Below, one piece after another: positions 18,244 through 26,524 of a stretch of DNA of 64,000 bases (position 1 is the first letter of the stretch; each line of letters opens with the position of its first letter). The notes beneath the pieces are model-generated. The model saw nothing but the letters and a program-made list of their open reading frames with translations, searched no databases and had not been told where the DNA came from. The position numbers and the translations under genes were made by a program. Source of the stretch: Mucilaginibacter jinjuensis (GTDB lineage: Bacteria; Bacteroidota; Bacteroidia; Sphingobacteriales; Sphingobacteriaceae); contig NZ_CP117167.1 in the NCBI RefSeq assembly GCF_028596025.1, forward strand, positions 1,178,001 through 1,242,000. Direction: 5' to 3'.

Positions 18244-19242
18244 TTATTGATTACAGCCGGTACCTAAAAGGGTTACCGTTTTTTGGGTAGTGTCTATCCT
18301 GTATTTAACAAGGCTGATCTCTTTCATTACCTTAAGCAGGTTTTTAAGCGGGATCCTGTTATTGAAGCTTGCTGTATAGCGGCAATTTTTGATCTGGTTA
18401 TTCTCAAATTTAAAGGTGTAGCCATACCACCGGCCTAAGCGGGCAGATATATCCTGCATATCCTGGTCTTCAAATTGCAGTTTCCCTTCTTTCCATGATA
18501 TTAATGATGCTGCATCTACATTCATTAACCGGCTTTTACCGGTGTTGATATCGTATTCAATCCGCTTATCCGGGGTTAAAAAGCCTAGTACTTCTTTGCC
18601 ATGAGCTACCTGTACCTTTCCACGCATAAGGGTAACGGCCTCAACAGGCATGTTTTTATAGGCTGTAACAGAGAATGCCGTACCTAACACGTTAGTGGTT
18701 AAACGATCGGTGTGGACTACGAAGGGTTTTTCAACATTGTGCTTTACATCGAAGTAAGCCTCGCCATCAAGATATACTTCCCTGCGCGAAGCATCGAAAT
18801 GTTTGGGATAACTTAACTTACTGCCTGCGTTTAACCAGATCTGGCTCCCATCATCCAATGTGATCTGCCTTAACTGCCCTTGCGTGGTTTGAAAGGATAG
18901 TAGTTTTTCGTGGTTACCGGCTGTGTTAAATTTCCAAAAGCTCACAGCGCCAATTACCATTAAAAGTACCGCGGCAACTGACGACCATTGCCAGATATTT
19001 AGGAACCTTACACGCTTTCTATCATTTGGCTCTGCCAGAATTTCGGATTGGAGTATCCGGTTTAAAAGCCTCTGTTTAATTTCATTTTCATGTTCCGTAT
19101 CATTGAACACGGTTAAATCTTTTTGCGTAGTATCAAATGCCTCATACCATTCGTCGAGCCTTTGCTGCTCATCGGGTGTAAGGGTATTTTGCGCTTGCTT
19201 ATGCAGTAATTGCTTTAATTCTGATTTGTTTAATGCGACCAT
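18244..19242 (-). CDS. FecR-family anti-sigma factor
   Basis: A 332-residue inner-membrane protein. It has an N-terminal cytoplasmic sigma-binding segment (LLHKQAQNTLTPDEQQRLDEW), one membrane helix at about 92-110 and a periplasmic FecR domain (LDDGSQIWLNAGSKLSYP, then GEAYFDV), followed by a C-terminal domain that contacts the STN domain of SusC. It holds the ECF sigma factor until a ligand-bound SusC signals. It follows the sigma gene by about 70 bp on the same strand. Confidence 0.92.
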   Translation of the reverse strand: MVALNKSELKQLLHKQAQNTLTPDEQQRLDEWYEAFDTTQKDLTVFNDTEHENEIKQRLLNRILQSEILAEPNDRKRVRFLNIWQWSSVAAVLLMVIGAVSFWKFNTAGNHEKLLSFQTTQGQLRQITLDDGSQIWLNAGSKLSYPKHFDASRREVYLDGEAYFDVKHNVEKPFVVHTDRLTTNVLGTAFSVTAYKNMPVEAVTLMRGKVQVAHGKEVLGFLTPDKRIEYDINTGKSRLMNVDAASLISWKEGKLQFEDQDMQDISARLGRWYGYTFKFENNQIKNCRYTASFNNRIPLKNLLKVMKEISLVKYRIDTTQKTVTLLGTGCNQ

Positions 19243-19314
19243 CTACAACATAACCAATCGAAGAAAGGCGATGTACTATGCGCTTTTTAAATTTAATATA
19301 TATGGTATTTTCTG

Positions 19315-19893
19315 TTAATGATTAATTAACAAAAGTGCGCCTATTGTAATGGCAATGTGAAGTGAGGTGGGCGAAACGTCAGCCTGCTTATAATCATTAA
19401 CCGCAGTCCTGATTCTTTTAATGGCCGAGCTAATCTGGTTTCTGACTGTTTGATTGGAGAGTTGAAGTTGGTTGGCTATTTCTTCGGTAGTTTTTAAATC
19501 GTTGCGACTGAGCAGAAATATTTCTTTCATTTTCTCGGGCATGCGGTTAATTTCTTGCTGTACTATGGCCTCCAGTTCACGGCTTAGCAATTGGGTGTCG
19601 CTGTGGGTATCAGCTATTTCGCTTTTCACCGATTCTTTTTCTTCGTATGCCCGCTGGATGAGCTGTTTGCGATAAAAGTTAATGATCCTGCTTTTGAGGC
19701 GCTGATGAAGAAAAGCACGTATGGAGTCGTCATTATCAAGGTTCACATTTCCGGTAAGTAAGGAAAGAAAAAGGTCTTGCAGTATATCTTCCACGTCTTC
19801 TTCGGAGCGTAAACGGCGAAAAGCAACGATGTAAAGCTCCTTCCAGAACTTGCCATAAATGTTTTCAATTAATTGTCGTTTTTGCTCCTGCAT
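19315..19893 (-). CDS. ECF-type RNA polymerase sigma factor
   Basis: A 192-residue sigma-70 ECF protein. Region 2 spans about residues 10-75 (RLRSEEDVEDILQDLFLSLL) and region 4 about 115-170 (MPEKMKEIFLLSRNDLKTTEEIA, then LSNQTVRNQISSAIKRI). A short hydrophobic tail follows. It should direct transcription of the locus behind it when released by FecR. First gene of the minus-strand sigma-FecR-SusC-SusD-GDPD cluster. Confidence 0.92.
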   Translation of the reverse strand: MQEQKRQLIENIYGKFWKELYIVAFRRLRSEEDVEDILQDLFLSLLTGNVNLDNDDSIRAFLHQRLKSRIINFYRKQLIQRAYEEKESVKSEIADTHSDTQLLSRELEAIVQQEINRMPEKMKEIFLLSRNDLKTTEEIANQLQLSNQTVRNQISSAIKRIRTAVNDYKQADVSPTSLHIAITIGALLLINH

Positions 19894-19946
19894 TTTCTAA
19901 TCCGGATTTGAGGCAAGTGCAAAACTCAACTTTTATTGTTACGATA

Positions 19947-20508
19947 ATGTTAAGTAATAAAAATATCACGTCTGGCTAACCATGGTTGGCTAGGGCATTT
20001 TAATAGAATGTATGAATAATAAGAAAGTTACGGACATTCTATATGTCGGCTGCAAGTCAAGCGGTAAATATCACCCTAAATTGGATGAGTATACTTCCTG
20101 ACTTTACAGCGATCAAGCATGACGAAACTATTTTATCCGGCGATACCTGTTTTGTTGCGCAGGCCTGAGCAGTGTAGAAATGTGTGAAGAAACTTACTAC
20201 CAGGTTACGGGTACAACTACTTTAGTTTTGCAAAAGTCCTGCTTGTGTTAAACCCAGACATGGTCTTTAATTTTGTCTCAGGAGACATACGGACAGTTCA
20301 GAGCTAGGAAAAACAATGTGGGCTCGTGTTAAAGGCAAAACTGAAAATGCACTCGGCCTGTCAGGGTTCAAGGACCAATATATTTTTCGGCCAAGCCTTA
20401 TGATGCCAGATAAAAAACAGGTACATATTAAAGGCGATAACAAATATATTAAATTTTTATATCTATTTTTCACTGGCTGTCGTGTTAGAGAAATCGGTAA
20501 GCGATGAT
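19947..20508 (+). pseudogene. Decayed NAD(P)-binding epimerase-like gene
   Basis: Read across frames, the plus strand spells one degraded Rossmann-fold protein: an N-terminus matching a TSGxxMVG dinucleotide loop, then GILIECMNNKK, SSGKYHPKLDEY, AGLSSV, ETYYQVT, TDSSELGKTM-like text, WARVKGKTENAL and YIFRP. These are landmarks of the Bacteroidota NAD-dependent epimerase/dehydratase family. At least four frame changes and several stops break it, so it is a clear pseudogene. The C-terminal 60 codons remain open (20316..20507). Confidence 0.7.
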
Positions 20509-20766
20509 TTTGACTGTCAAAATAGAGTACTCAGTAAAAACAATTGAGGCAAAGTATTAAAGTATTATCCACTATAGAAACCTAAGGTTGATATGGTGAA
20601 TTAATTCAGCCTGCCTGGCAATTCAATTTAATTAATAGGTGGAATAGTAAATTGAACCCCCATTCTCTTAAATAACTGTGAACTTTATAGGGCATGCCTT
20701 AACATTAAGGCACGGTCATCTAGGAAGCCTGATTTAAGAATTTAAAAGTTCAATTAGTTCACGAGG
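20509..20766. other. Intergenic, nothing recognised
   Basis: AT-rich sequence between the epimerase remnant and the convergent SDR gene. No gene or clear hairpin was seen. Confidence 0.4.
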
Positions 20767-21543
20767 TTATCTGCCGGACATCATTTTTGCGCCTACCTTA
20801 CCCATTTGCATCAACAAGAACTTAGGCGCTATACGGCTCATAACCCTGAGTATACCGGCGAGACCGGGGTAAATCTCGTAATAATCTTTTTCTATCCCCC
20901 TGATTGCTTGCTCGATAAGTTTTTCCGGGCTCATCAGAATTTTAGGATCAAAACCATCTACTTCCAGAAATTTATCATTCAGGGGAGTGCTAGCACCAGG
21001 GGCGACTAACTCAAAAACTTTAACTTTAGTGTCTTTAAGCTGAATGCGTAAAGATTGAGTATAGGATCGCAGCCCTGCTTTTGATGCTCCGTATACAGGA
21101 GACAATGGTAGTGGCGCCAAAGCGATTCCGGATGTGACGTTAAGGATGGCAGCCTGACCACTGCTTTTTAAATGAGGCAAAAATTGCTGTACCATCCGAA
21201 TCGGTCCCATCAGATTGATCTCAATCTCCCGTGTAATGTCATCAAGGGTGCGTTGCTCATGCAGATTAATTTTACGCATCTCCCCTGCATTGTTTATGAG
21301 TATATTCAGAGCAGGAAATTGTGCAACCACCTTTTTAAAGAGCAATTCAATATTTTTCGGATCGCTCACATCACTCTGGAAAATATTTATTAGTGGCAAA
21401 TGATTTTTAGTCTGCTCTAATTTTTCCAAATTTCGTCCGGTAATGATGACGGTATTGCCAAGTTCAATCAATCGGGATGCAAACTGAAATCCAAAGCCGC
21501 TTGTACCTCCGGTTATCAGAATCGTATTGCCTTTTAGTTCCAT
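20767..21543 (-). CDS. Short-chain dehydrogenase/reductase (DltE-like)
   Basis: A 258-residue classical SDR. It has the TGGTSGFG cofactor loop near the N-terminus, a NNAGEM segment, catalytic Ser in VTSGIAL, and YGASKAG holding the catalytic Tyr and Lys. It uses NAD(P)H to reduce or oxidise an unknown substrate; the overall sequence resembles DltE-type SDRs. The ATG at 21543 is chosen because the Rossmann strand starts a few residues later; an upstream start adds 12 residues. It lies directly behind an AraC-type regulator on the same strand, probably its target or partner. Confidence 0.88.
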   Translation of the reverse strand: MELKGNTILITGGTSGFGFQFASRLIELGNTVIITGRNLEKLEQTKNHLPLINIFQSDVSDPKNIELLFKKVVAQFPALNILINNAGEMRKINLHEQRTLDDITREIEINLMGPIRMVQQFLPHLKSSGQAAILNVTSGIALAPLPLSPVYGASKAGLRSYTQSLRIQLKDTKVKVFELVAPGASTPLNDKFLEVDGFDPKILMSPEKLIEQAIRGIEKDYYEIYPGLAGILRVMSRIAPKFLLMQMGKVGAKMMSGR

Positions 21544-21605
21544 TTTATGTCTATTAATGAAACAAAGGTCGCTGTTCAATTGGTTCGTCGTTTGTAAACA
21601 TCAAA

Positions 21606-22562
21606 CTAGTGTTTGCAAATTTCAAACCTGCATTTTTGAACGAAAGCCATTTGGAGAAAGCGATGTATGTTTTTTAAAAAATTTGAGAAATGCGCTACCT
21701 GTTCGAATCCGAGGCAATAAGCAATTTCAGAAATATTACGTTCTTTTTCTTTTAATAAAACCTTGGCTTCTTTAATTATTCGTGCCGCGATGAGCTGTGT
21801 TGTCGTCTTTCCAGTATGTTCCTTGATCGTCCTGTTCAGATAATTGACGTGCACAGCAAGCCTCTTGGCATAATCATTGGCTGTTCTCAAAGTAAACTGC
21901 TGATGTGTGAGTTCAAGTGGAAATTGTCTTTCGAGTAGTTCGATAAATAGTGACGAAACGCGTGCCGACGAACTATGGTTGGAATATGTTTGAGTTATTG
22001 GTTGAAGTTTTTGGCCATAATGAACCAATTCCATTATGTAATTACGTAATAAATCATACTTGTAAACGTAGGTGGAAGAGATTTCTTCATGCATTTTCCT
22101 GAAGATGGCTTTTATTTCGGTTACCTGATTCTTATCAATTTGAAAGACGGGGTAACCACCGGCTTTGAATAGGGCAATATTGTCCAATACAATGCCACTT
22201 TTTGTGTGTAACAGAAATTCTTCGGTGAAAAGACAGAAATAACCGGATTGATTCATATCCTGCGGAATCCAATGATATGGAATTTTAGGAGTTGCAAATA
22301 CAAGGGCGAAATCTTCTACATCGATCACTTTATCAGCATATTCAGCCTTGTTTTTTCCGCAAATTAAACTAATCTTATAATAGGTTCTCCTATTATACGG
22401 CATAACTGGTTCCGCTTTCATCTGTCTAAGAAGATCTTCTATGTTGAACACATTAAAATGTCCAATATCTTTATTAATATTTCCCGGTAATAAATTTTTG
22501 ATATCGCTACGTATAAAGGAGGATGCCTCTTTGTAAAAATCTTCAACCGTTATGGGCTTCAT
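21606..22562 (-). CDS. AraC-family transcriptional regulator, C-terminus frameshifted
   Basis: A 318-residue protein with an N-terminal ligand-binding or cupin-like domain (about 1-190) and a C-terminal double HTH (about 205-300: NDYAKRLAVHVNYLNRTIKEHTGKTT, then NISEIAYCLGFEQVAHFSNF). The last 20 residues do not fit the family. Adding one base in the six-T/six-A run at 21670-21681 restores the typical ending (KKHTSLSPNGFRSKMQV) with a stop at 21622. The gene therefore carries a one-base deletion, or the sequence has an error there. It lies upstream of the SDR gene. Confidence 0.82.
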   Translation of the reverse strand: MKPITVEDFYKEASSFIRSDIKNLLPGNINKDIGHFNVFNIEDLLRQMKAEPVMPYNRRTYYKISLICGKNKAEYADKVIDVEDFALVFATPKIPYHWIPQDMNQSGYFCLFTEEFLLHTKSGIVLDNIALFKAGGYPVFQIDKNQVTEIKAIFRKMHEEISSTYVYKYDLLRNYIMELVHYGQKLQPITQTYSNHSSSARVSSLFIELLERQFPLELTHQQFTLRTANDYAKRLAVHVNYLNRTIKEHTGKTTTQLIAARIIKEAKVLLKEKERNISEIAYCLGFEQVAHFSNFLKNIHRFLQMAFVQKCRFEICKH

Positions 22563-22894
22563 AGGAATTTTTAATCAAATTTAAATAAAATCTGATAAGT
22601 GTTTTAAAGCCCAGTAATCAAAGAATGAGATGTCGAACATGATACAGGGTTCTATGGAAGCGGTCCGGTGGCTGAAATTAATTACGCTTGGCTCAATGAA
22701 AGATTGTATGAAATCAGTTAGAGGCAGACTTATTTTGTTCTTACATTATTGCGGAACGATTGAGATATTTAAACGCAAGTTGATTTCCTGTTCAGTAAAC
22801 TTTTAGCAGTAATATTCTTATTTAGCGATTAATTAAAAATTAGCTGTTTATTAATCATGCAAGCTTAAAATTGTCACATACGAAAGAATATCAA
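22563..22894. other. Intergenic between divergent AraC and GH30 genes
   Basis: About 330 bp between divergently transcribed genes. It must hold both promoters, but I find no exact TAnnTTTG box. No gene or hairpin was recognised. Confidence 0.4.
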
Positions 22895-24313
22895 ATGAAA
22901 ATAAATTTTATTTGCAGCCTCTTGATTTTAATTGGACAGTGGCTTTATGGACAAACGGTACATGTGAAATGGACTGAAACAACGCAAAGCAAAAAATTCG
23001 TGACCACAGCTGTTATCGAGAATTTTGATTATGGCAGTCAAGCAGATGTGGAAATAAAGACAGAAACTCCCTTACAGACGATAGCTGGGTTTGGAGGCTG
23101 TTTCAACGAATTAGGCTGGAGCTCATTAAAGACTCTCAAACCTACTGACCGTGCAAGTGTAATGCACGAACTTTTTTCTTCAGAAGGAGCCAATTTTACT
23201 ATTTGCAGAATGCCAATTGGTGCAAATGACTTTTCTTTGCAATGGTACTCTTATGATGAGACCGACCATGATTTCGCTCTTAACCATTTCAGTATTAATA
23301 ACGATTTAATTACGCTGATACCTTTTATTCATGCAGCTCAGCAATACCAGCCGGAGTTAAAGTTATGGGCTTCGCCGTGGAGCCCTCCGCAGTGGATGAA
23401 ATACAATAAACATTATGCAGAAGCTATGTTTGAAAATAAGTCTAAATATCAAAACGGCATCAGACCTGATCAGATTGGGCGTCCAGGTATGGATATGTTT
23501 ATACAGGAGGATCGCTATTTCAAGACTTATGCCTGTTATTTTGCACGTTTCATAAAAGAATATCGTAAACAACGTATCAATATTGGCATGGTAATGCCGC
23601 AAAATGAATTTTACTCCAATCAGGTTTTTCCAAGCTGCACGTGGACCGTCACAGGTCTGACAAAATTCATCTCATATCTCGGCCCTGAAATGGATAAGCT
23701 TGGTGTAAAAATATTCTTCGGTACGGATAACGGATCGAATCCCAATATACTTGATACAGTAAAAGCAAGTCAATCAGGTGCATTTGTTAACGGCGCGGGA
23801 TTTCAATGGGACGGTAAAAAGGCAGTTCAACAGGTTCATGAGAAATATCCTGATCTGACGTTATATCAGACAGAACAGGAGTGTGGAGACGGTCGTAATA
23901 CCTGGGAATATTGCAATTACGCCTGGGATTTGATGAAGCATTATCTAAATAACGGTGTGTGTGCCTATGATTACTGGAATATCTCCCTATTTAGAGACGG
24001 CGTAAGTCATTGGGGATGGCGACAGAACTCCCTTGTTTCGATTGACAGCGCCAAAAAGTCCTACTCTTACAATTACGAATATTACCTTTTAAAGCATGTA
24101 AGTCACTTCGTAAAACCAGGAGCCACCTTACTAAAGATCCAGGGATCTTATGACGATTTGTTAGCGTTTAGAAACCCAGATGGCAACATCATTATTGTGA
24201 TTAGAAATTCCGGCCGGGAACCTCGGACTGTTCGTTTGAAAATAAGTGGTAGAATAATTAATCAAACACTTGCCGCTGATTCATTTAACACCCTGGTGTA
24301 TTCCATAAATTGA
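22895..24313 (+). CDS. Glycoside hydrolase family 30, secreted
   Basis: A 472-residue protein with a signal peptide (about 1-22, ending LYGQ) and a TIM barrel with a C-terminal beta side domain, as in glucosylceramidase-like GH30 enzymes. The motif MPQNEF puts the acid/base at Glu238, and LYQTEQECG puts the nucleophile at Glu327. ASPWSPPQWMK is a family hallmark. Substrates in the family include beta-1,6-glucan, glucosylceramide and xylan; the subfamily cannot be fixed by eye. ATG 22895 directly opens the signal peptide. A stand-alone gene with no SusCD pair beside it. Confidence 0.9.
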   Translation: MKINFICSLLILIGQWLYGQTVHVKWTETTQSKKFVTTAVIENFDYGSQADVEIKTETPLQTIAGFGGCFNELGWSSLKTLKPTDRASVMHELFSSEGANFTICRMPIGANDFSLQWYSYDETDHDFALNHFSINNDLITLIPFIHAAQQYQPELKLWASPWSPPQWMKYNKHYAEAMFENKSKYQNGIRPDQIGRPGMDMFIQEDRYFKTYACYFARFIKEYRKQRINIGMVMPQNEFYSNQVFPSCTWTVTGLTKFISYLGPEMDKLGVKIFFGTDNGSNPNILDTVKASQSGAFVNGAGFQWDGKKAVQQVHEKYPDLTLYQTEQECGDGRNTWEYCNYAWDLMKHYLNNGVCAYDYWNISLFRDGVSHWGWRQNSLVSIDSAKKSYSYNYEYYLLKHVSHFVKPGATLLKIQGSYDDLLAFRNPDGNIIIVIRNSGREPRTVRLKISGRIINQTLAADSFNTLVYSIN

Positions 24314-24656
24314 ATGTTTAAGAACTTTCAGGATTTTGACGCCGTCAATGCTGGTAGTGGCTGCATTAGATAACTTAGAAAAAAACTGGGATTTCAATAA
24401 AGTATCATCATGATGCGGATATGCGAATGAATGAGGTATCACGTGAATAATAATTTGTTTTCAAAATCAGAGGTCCGTGAAATGTATAAGTAAATCAGTA
24501 AAATATATTTATGAGCAGCCATTTGCGCCCACGTGTCTTCCGTCCGGTCTGTACGTTAAATTATTATTGCAGAGTTTTTCAATTAGCTATCGGGAAAATA
24601 CATTTTCCTTTAATTTCGTTATATTCGGATTCTGGATGATGCTTATATATGATGAT
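24314..24656. other. Intergenic upstream of second sigma locus
   Basis: About 340 bp. A near -7 match, TATATTCG at 24620-24627, lies about 30 bp before the preferred sigma-factor start. Otherwise nothing was recognised. Confidence 0.35.
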
Positions 24657-25229
24657 ATGACCGATTTTGAACTGGTCAGCCTCCTGAGAGAGGATGATCA
24701 CGGTGCTTATCGGGAAATTTATTATCGTTACACAGGGCTTCTTTATGCTCATGCTTTCTCGAAGCTGCAAGACCGTGACGAAGCGATGGATGTTGTTCAA
24801 GAGGTTTTTAGTACATTATGGTTAAAGAGATCGGTAATTCAATTCCAATTAAATATTTCCGGTTATCTGTATATCACATTGCGAAATAGAATTCTTAATA
24901 TTATAGCGCGTAAGAAGATTCAAAGTGAATATTTGACATCATTACAAAGCTATTTGAATAAAGCAAGTGCCGACACTGACTTTTTAACCAGAACCAATCA
25001 GCTTAGGTCTATTATAGAAGATGAAATTATAAAAATGCCGGTTCGGATGCGTGAGGTTTTTGAATTATCGCGAAAAAACCATTTATCTCACAGGGAAATT
25101 GCTGAAAAACTTGGAATTTCTGAGAAAACTGTAAAGGATCACGTCAATAATGCGCTGAAAATTCTGCGCCTAAAGCTAGGTTTCTTCAATTACGTCATTT
25201 TCTTAATCTTTTTAAAAAATTTTTTTTAA
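24657..25229 (+). CDS. ECF-type RNA polymerase sigma factor
   Basis: A 190-residue ECF sigma factor. Region 2 is at about 20-85 (DRDEAMDVVQEVFSTLWLKR) and region 4 at about 120-175 (MPVRMREVFELSRKNHLSHREIA, LGISEKTVKDHVNNALKIL), with a hydrophobic C-terminal tail. The frame stays open upstream to 24477, but the conserved start MTDFELVSLL lies at 24657; ATGs at 24636 and 24639 are alternatives. It heads the plus-strand FecR-SusC-SusD-protease-TlpA cluster. Confidence 0.9.
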   Translation: MTDFELVSLLREDDHGAYREIYYRYTGLLYAHAFSKLQDRDEAMDVVQEVFSTLWLKRSVIQFQLNISGYLYITLRNRILNIIARKKIQSEYLTSLQSYLNKASADTDFLTRTNQLRSIIEDEIIKMPVRMREVFELSRKNHLSHREIAEKLGISEKTVKDHVNNALKILRLKLGFFNYVIFLIFLKNFF

Positions 25230-25292
25230 AAAGCTCCCACCCATAGGCCATATTATTTGTCTTGTGTATTAATTTAAGGTAAATCTTATATT

Positions 25293-26408
25293 ATGCAAAA
25301 GTCAAATGCAGGTGATCTGCTAAAAAAGTATCGCGAGGGAAAATGTTTAGACGAAGAAATAGCATTATTAGAGGGATGGTATAATCAACATTTTCCAGCC
25401 GCTCCTAAATCTTTAACGGATATGGAACTGGCAGAAGATATTTTCAGCATTATCAAAGCATTGGATAATGTTGGCCAAAAGAGGACGGGTTATACTGTTT
25501 TGACAAAGATTGCTGTTGCCGCCTGTTCTCTGATTGCTTTATCAATTACCGGAATTTTGCTGATTGATCGCCCTGAGAACAATAATACTGCAAAATTGCA
25601 AAGTCAGATTATTTTACCTGGAAGCAATAAAGCCTTACTGACATTGGCCAACGGTCAAATAATTACATTAACCGATCATCCAAGCGGTAAACTAGCCACC
25701 CAAGGAAACGCACAAGCCACCCAGATGCAAAATGGCGTCCTTGCCTATCAATCTCATGGAATGGCAGCAAAACCTGCGGTCCTGAATAAAATTACCACGC
25801 CTGCCGGAGGCCAGTATCATTTGATCTTGGATGATGGTACGCATGCCTTTTTAAATGCATCTTCATCTGTTACCTTTCCAACTTCATTTTCTAAAGGGAA
25901 ACGTGTGGTTGAAATCACGGGAGAGGTATATTTCGAAGTGGCCCATGATCTGAGAAAACCTTTTGAAGTAAAAAGTATGGGTCAAACTATTAGGGTTTTA
26001 GGAACTCACTTTGACGTCAATGCCTACAATAATGAACCATCAATTAAGACTACTTTGTTGGAAGGCAGTGTTTTGATTACTTCCAATGGAAGGTCGAATA
26101 CACTTAAGCCCGGACAACAGGCAAGTGTGTCGGGAAATAGCATCTTGGTCGTAGCTGCGGATATAGATCAAGCAGTGGGATGGAAAAACGGTGATTTTAT
26201 TTTCAATAATGAAGATTTGCCGACGATCATGCGGCAAATAGCCAGATGGTATAATGTAGATATAGCGTATAAAGGAATAACGAATAACAGCAAATTTTTC
26301 GGTACAATTTCCCGCTCCAAAAAGCTTATTGATATTTTGGAGGCCCTTGAAATGAATCAGAATGTTCACTTTAAAATAGAAGGGAGGACCATTGAAGTAA
26401 TGCCATGA
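25293..26408 (+). CDS. FecR-family anti-sigma factor
   Basis: A 371-residue inner-membrane protein. It has an N-terminal sigma-binding helix (LLKKYREGKCLDEEIALLEGWY), a membrane helix at about 72-93, a periplasmic FecR domain (TPAGGQYHLILDDGTHAFLNAS, then GEVYFEVAHD) and the C-terminal STN-contact region (QIARWYNVDI). It should sequester the sigma factor 64 bp upstream until the SusC transporter downstream binds its ligand. Normal length. Confidence 0.92.
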   Translation: MQKSNAGDLLKKYREGKCLDEEIALLEGWYNQHFPAAPKSLTDMELAEDIFSIIKALDNVGQKRTGYTVLTKIAVAACSLIALSITGILLIDRPENNNTAKLQSQIILPGSNKALLTLANGQIITLTDHPSGKLATQGNAQATQMQNGVLAYQSHGMAAKPAVLNKITTPAGGQYHLILDDGTHAFLNASSSVTFPTSFSKGKRVVEITGEVYFEVAHDLRKPFEVKSMGQTIRVLGTHFDVNAYNNEPSIKTTLLEGSVLITSNGRSNTLKPGQQASVSGNSILVVAADIDQAVGWKNGDFIFNNEDLPTIMRQIARWYNVDIAYKGITNNSKFFGTISRSKKLIDILEALEMNQNVHFKIEGRTIEVMP

Positions 26409-26432
26409 CATATTTAATGGTTAATCAAAATA

Positions 26433-26459
26433 ATCGGAGGCGTTACGACCGCCCCCGAT
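26433..26459 (+). terminator. Imperfect hairpin between fecR-like and susC-like genes
   Basis: ATCGGAGGCG pairs with CGCCCCCGAT, a 10-bp stem with one mismatch. It occupies the same place as the hairpin between fecR and susC in the minus-strand locus. A regulatory break between regulator and transporter genes is likely. Confidence 0.4.
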
Positions 26460-26524
26460 CGAATTTCGGATAACCTGTAGCAAACCCTATTCATTGATTT
26501 CCAACTATTAACCCGAACGTGCAA

